DNA of 64,000 nucleotides from Paludibacteraceae bacterium (GTDB taxonomy: Bacteria; Bacteroidota; Bacteroidia; Bacteroidales; Paludibacteraceae): positions 1-64,000 of the forward strand of contig JAFZLC010000023.1 in the NCBI GenBank assembly GCA_017551675.1, read 5' to 3'. Position 1 is the stretch's first letter; every line of letters begins with the position of its first letter. Shown piece by piece: positions 63,459-64,000 of this stretch. The notes under the pieces are model-generated. The model was not told the DNA's origin. It saw only the letters and a list, made by a program, of their open reading frames with translations, and ran no database searches. The position numbers were made by a program, and so were the translations under genes.

Positions 63459-63487
63459 AATTTTATACTTCTATACTGAATAAAATC
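63459..63487. repeat. Third copy of the 29-bp unit
   Basis: AATTTTATA...TATACTGAATAAAATC matches 60510-60538 with two mismatches. The 20 bases before it (TTTGCAGAGATG) also match 60463-60475, so homology extends to about 50 bp. Confidence 0.7.
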
Positions 63488-63536
63488 CGACAAAAAAAGA
63501 ATCGCTCAGCATTACGGCTCTATAATTTTTCTCAAA

Positions 63537-64000
63537 TCACGGCCAGAAGCGAGTGAACTGCATCTTCTCAAGCCTATCGTTCATCTCCTGCAGTTTCTTG
63601 CCGGAACCGCTCTCTGCACCGAACTTCTCATACAGTTTCTGCAGGCGGTTCTGCGACTCGTTTTTCAAATCGAACATCTCGTCATCGCCCTCCACGCGTG
63701 GCAATATCTTCATCAACGTGACGGCATCGAACGCCTCTTGAACAATATTCTTGAACTCTTCATCGTTTCCATCACCCGGATAACTTTTCTCATCAAGTAG
63801 GTTGCCAAGATAGATGACCAACTCGTTAAGCACACGATAAGAAACTTCAAATGGCGTACCCTTCAACAAAGTGTTGATGTCTTGGAGTTTCTCAACGCAT
63901 TGTTTTTTTATCTGTTCTGCATAATTAGAGTGTTTTTCTATCACCTCGTCCGCGTTCACGTAGCGTGGGCGGAACTGGTCGATTTTCCATTCCTCACCCT
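63537..64000 (-). CDS. C-terminal part of probable McrB-like ATPase, cut by window edge
   Basis: The frame runs off the right edge (...GEEWKIDQFRPRYVNADEVIEKHS) and ends at TGA 63537-63539, leaving about 153 residues. No AAA+ motif lies in this part; the segment FEVSYRVLNELVIYLGNLL resembles the C-terminus of McrB-like ATPases that partner DUF2357 nucleases. The call rests on that and on the neighbour. The GTG at 63957-63959 is inside the gene, not its start. Confidence 0.55.
   Translation of the reverse strand, partial: GEEWKIDQFRPRYVNADEVIEKHSNYAEQIKKQCVEKLQDINTLLKGTPFEVSYRVLNELVIYLGNLLDEKSYPGDGNDEEFKNIVQEAFDAVTLMKILPRVEGDDEMFDLKNESQNRLQKLYEKFGAESGSGKKLQEMNDRLEKMQFTRFWP

Overview
The window looks like a chromosomal segment of a Bacteroidales bacterium (phylum Bacteroidota); I would not name a genus. 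Four lines of evidence agree. Promoters fit the Bacteroidetes pattern TTTG-N19/20-TAnnTTTG. Several secreted proteins end in type IX secretion (T9SS) sorting domains of type A and type B. There is a single-polypeptide hybrid two-component regulator. The tmRNA encodes the tag GENNYALAA. TGA acts as a normal stop codon. There is no rRNA operon, no CRISPR array and no recognisable transposase.

Layout, left to right. 1-5.2 kb: the 3'-truncated end of fabG, groES-groEL behind a sigma-54-like promoter, and a CbxX-type AAA+ ATPase. 5.3-10.6 kb: an AlgI/AlgJ-like O-acetylation pair whose MBOAT gene carries an in-frame TGA, an acyl-CoA synthetase, and an outer-membrane protein flanked by palindromic repeats. 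10.8-26.9 kb: an envelope/export block with a four-repeat Cys-rich secreted protein, a T9SS-tailed partner, a CotH/lamin-tail T9SS protein, tmRNA, a 2036-residue T9SS type B protein and a family 1 pectate lyase.

27-31 kb: a tandem array of four paralogues with an N-terminal Cys cluster, a signal/anchor segment, a carboxypeptidase-like regulatory domain and a TonB-like C-terminal domain. The last of them is truncated, and a fifth diverged copy sits at 50.6 kb. 31-42 kb: rny, zapA and a coiled-coil gene, a heterodimeric ABC exporter with YitT and a GME-fold gene, metG, an EamA permease and tRNA-Arg. 42.4-53.9 kb: membrane proteins, tRNA-Met, the hybrid two-component regulator, an exported family II pyrophosphatase-like lipoprotein, the fifth Cys-cluster gene with an outer-membrane partner, a sugar transferase and TsaC. 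54-58.6 kb: uvrA and a BspA-like repeat protein.

58.7-64 kb is a defence-like accessory region. It holds a PIN-domain gene with an XRE-ImmA/IrrE regulator, a 778-bp gene-free stretch full of short repeats with an exact 33-bp period, then a DUF2357/PD-(D/E)XK McrC-like nuclease and the end of its probable McrB-like partner, which runs off the right edge.

The most unusual items are the Cys-cluster/TonB array, with an internal Met placed exactly before a canonical signal peptide in all five copies; the 33-bp-period repeats between the two defence modules; the exported pyrophosphatase homologue whose DHH motif reads DNH; and the four-fold CC...CxCxC repeat protein.
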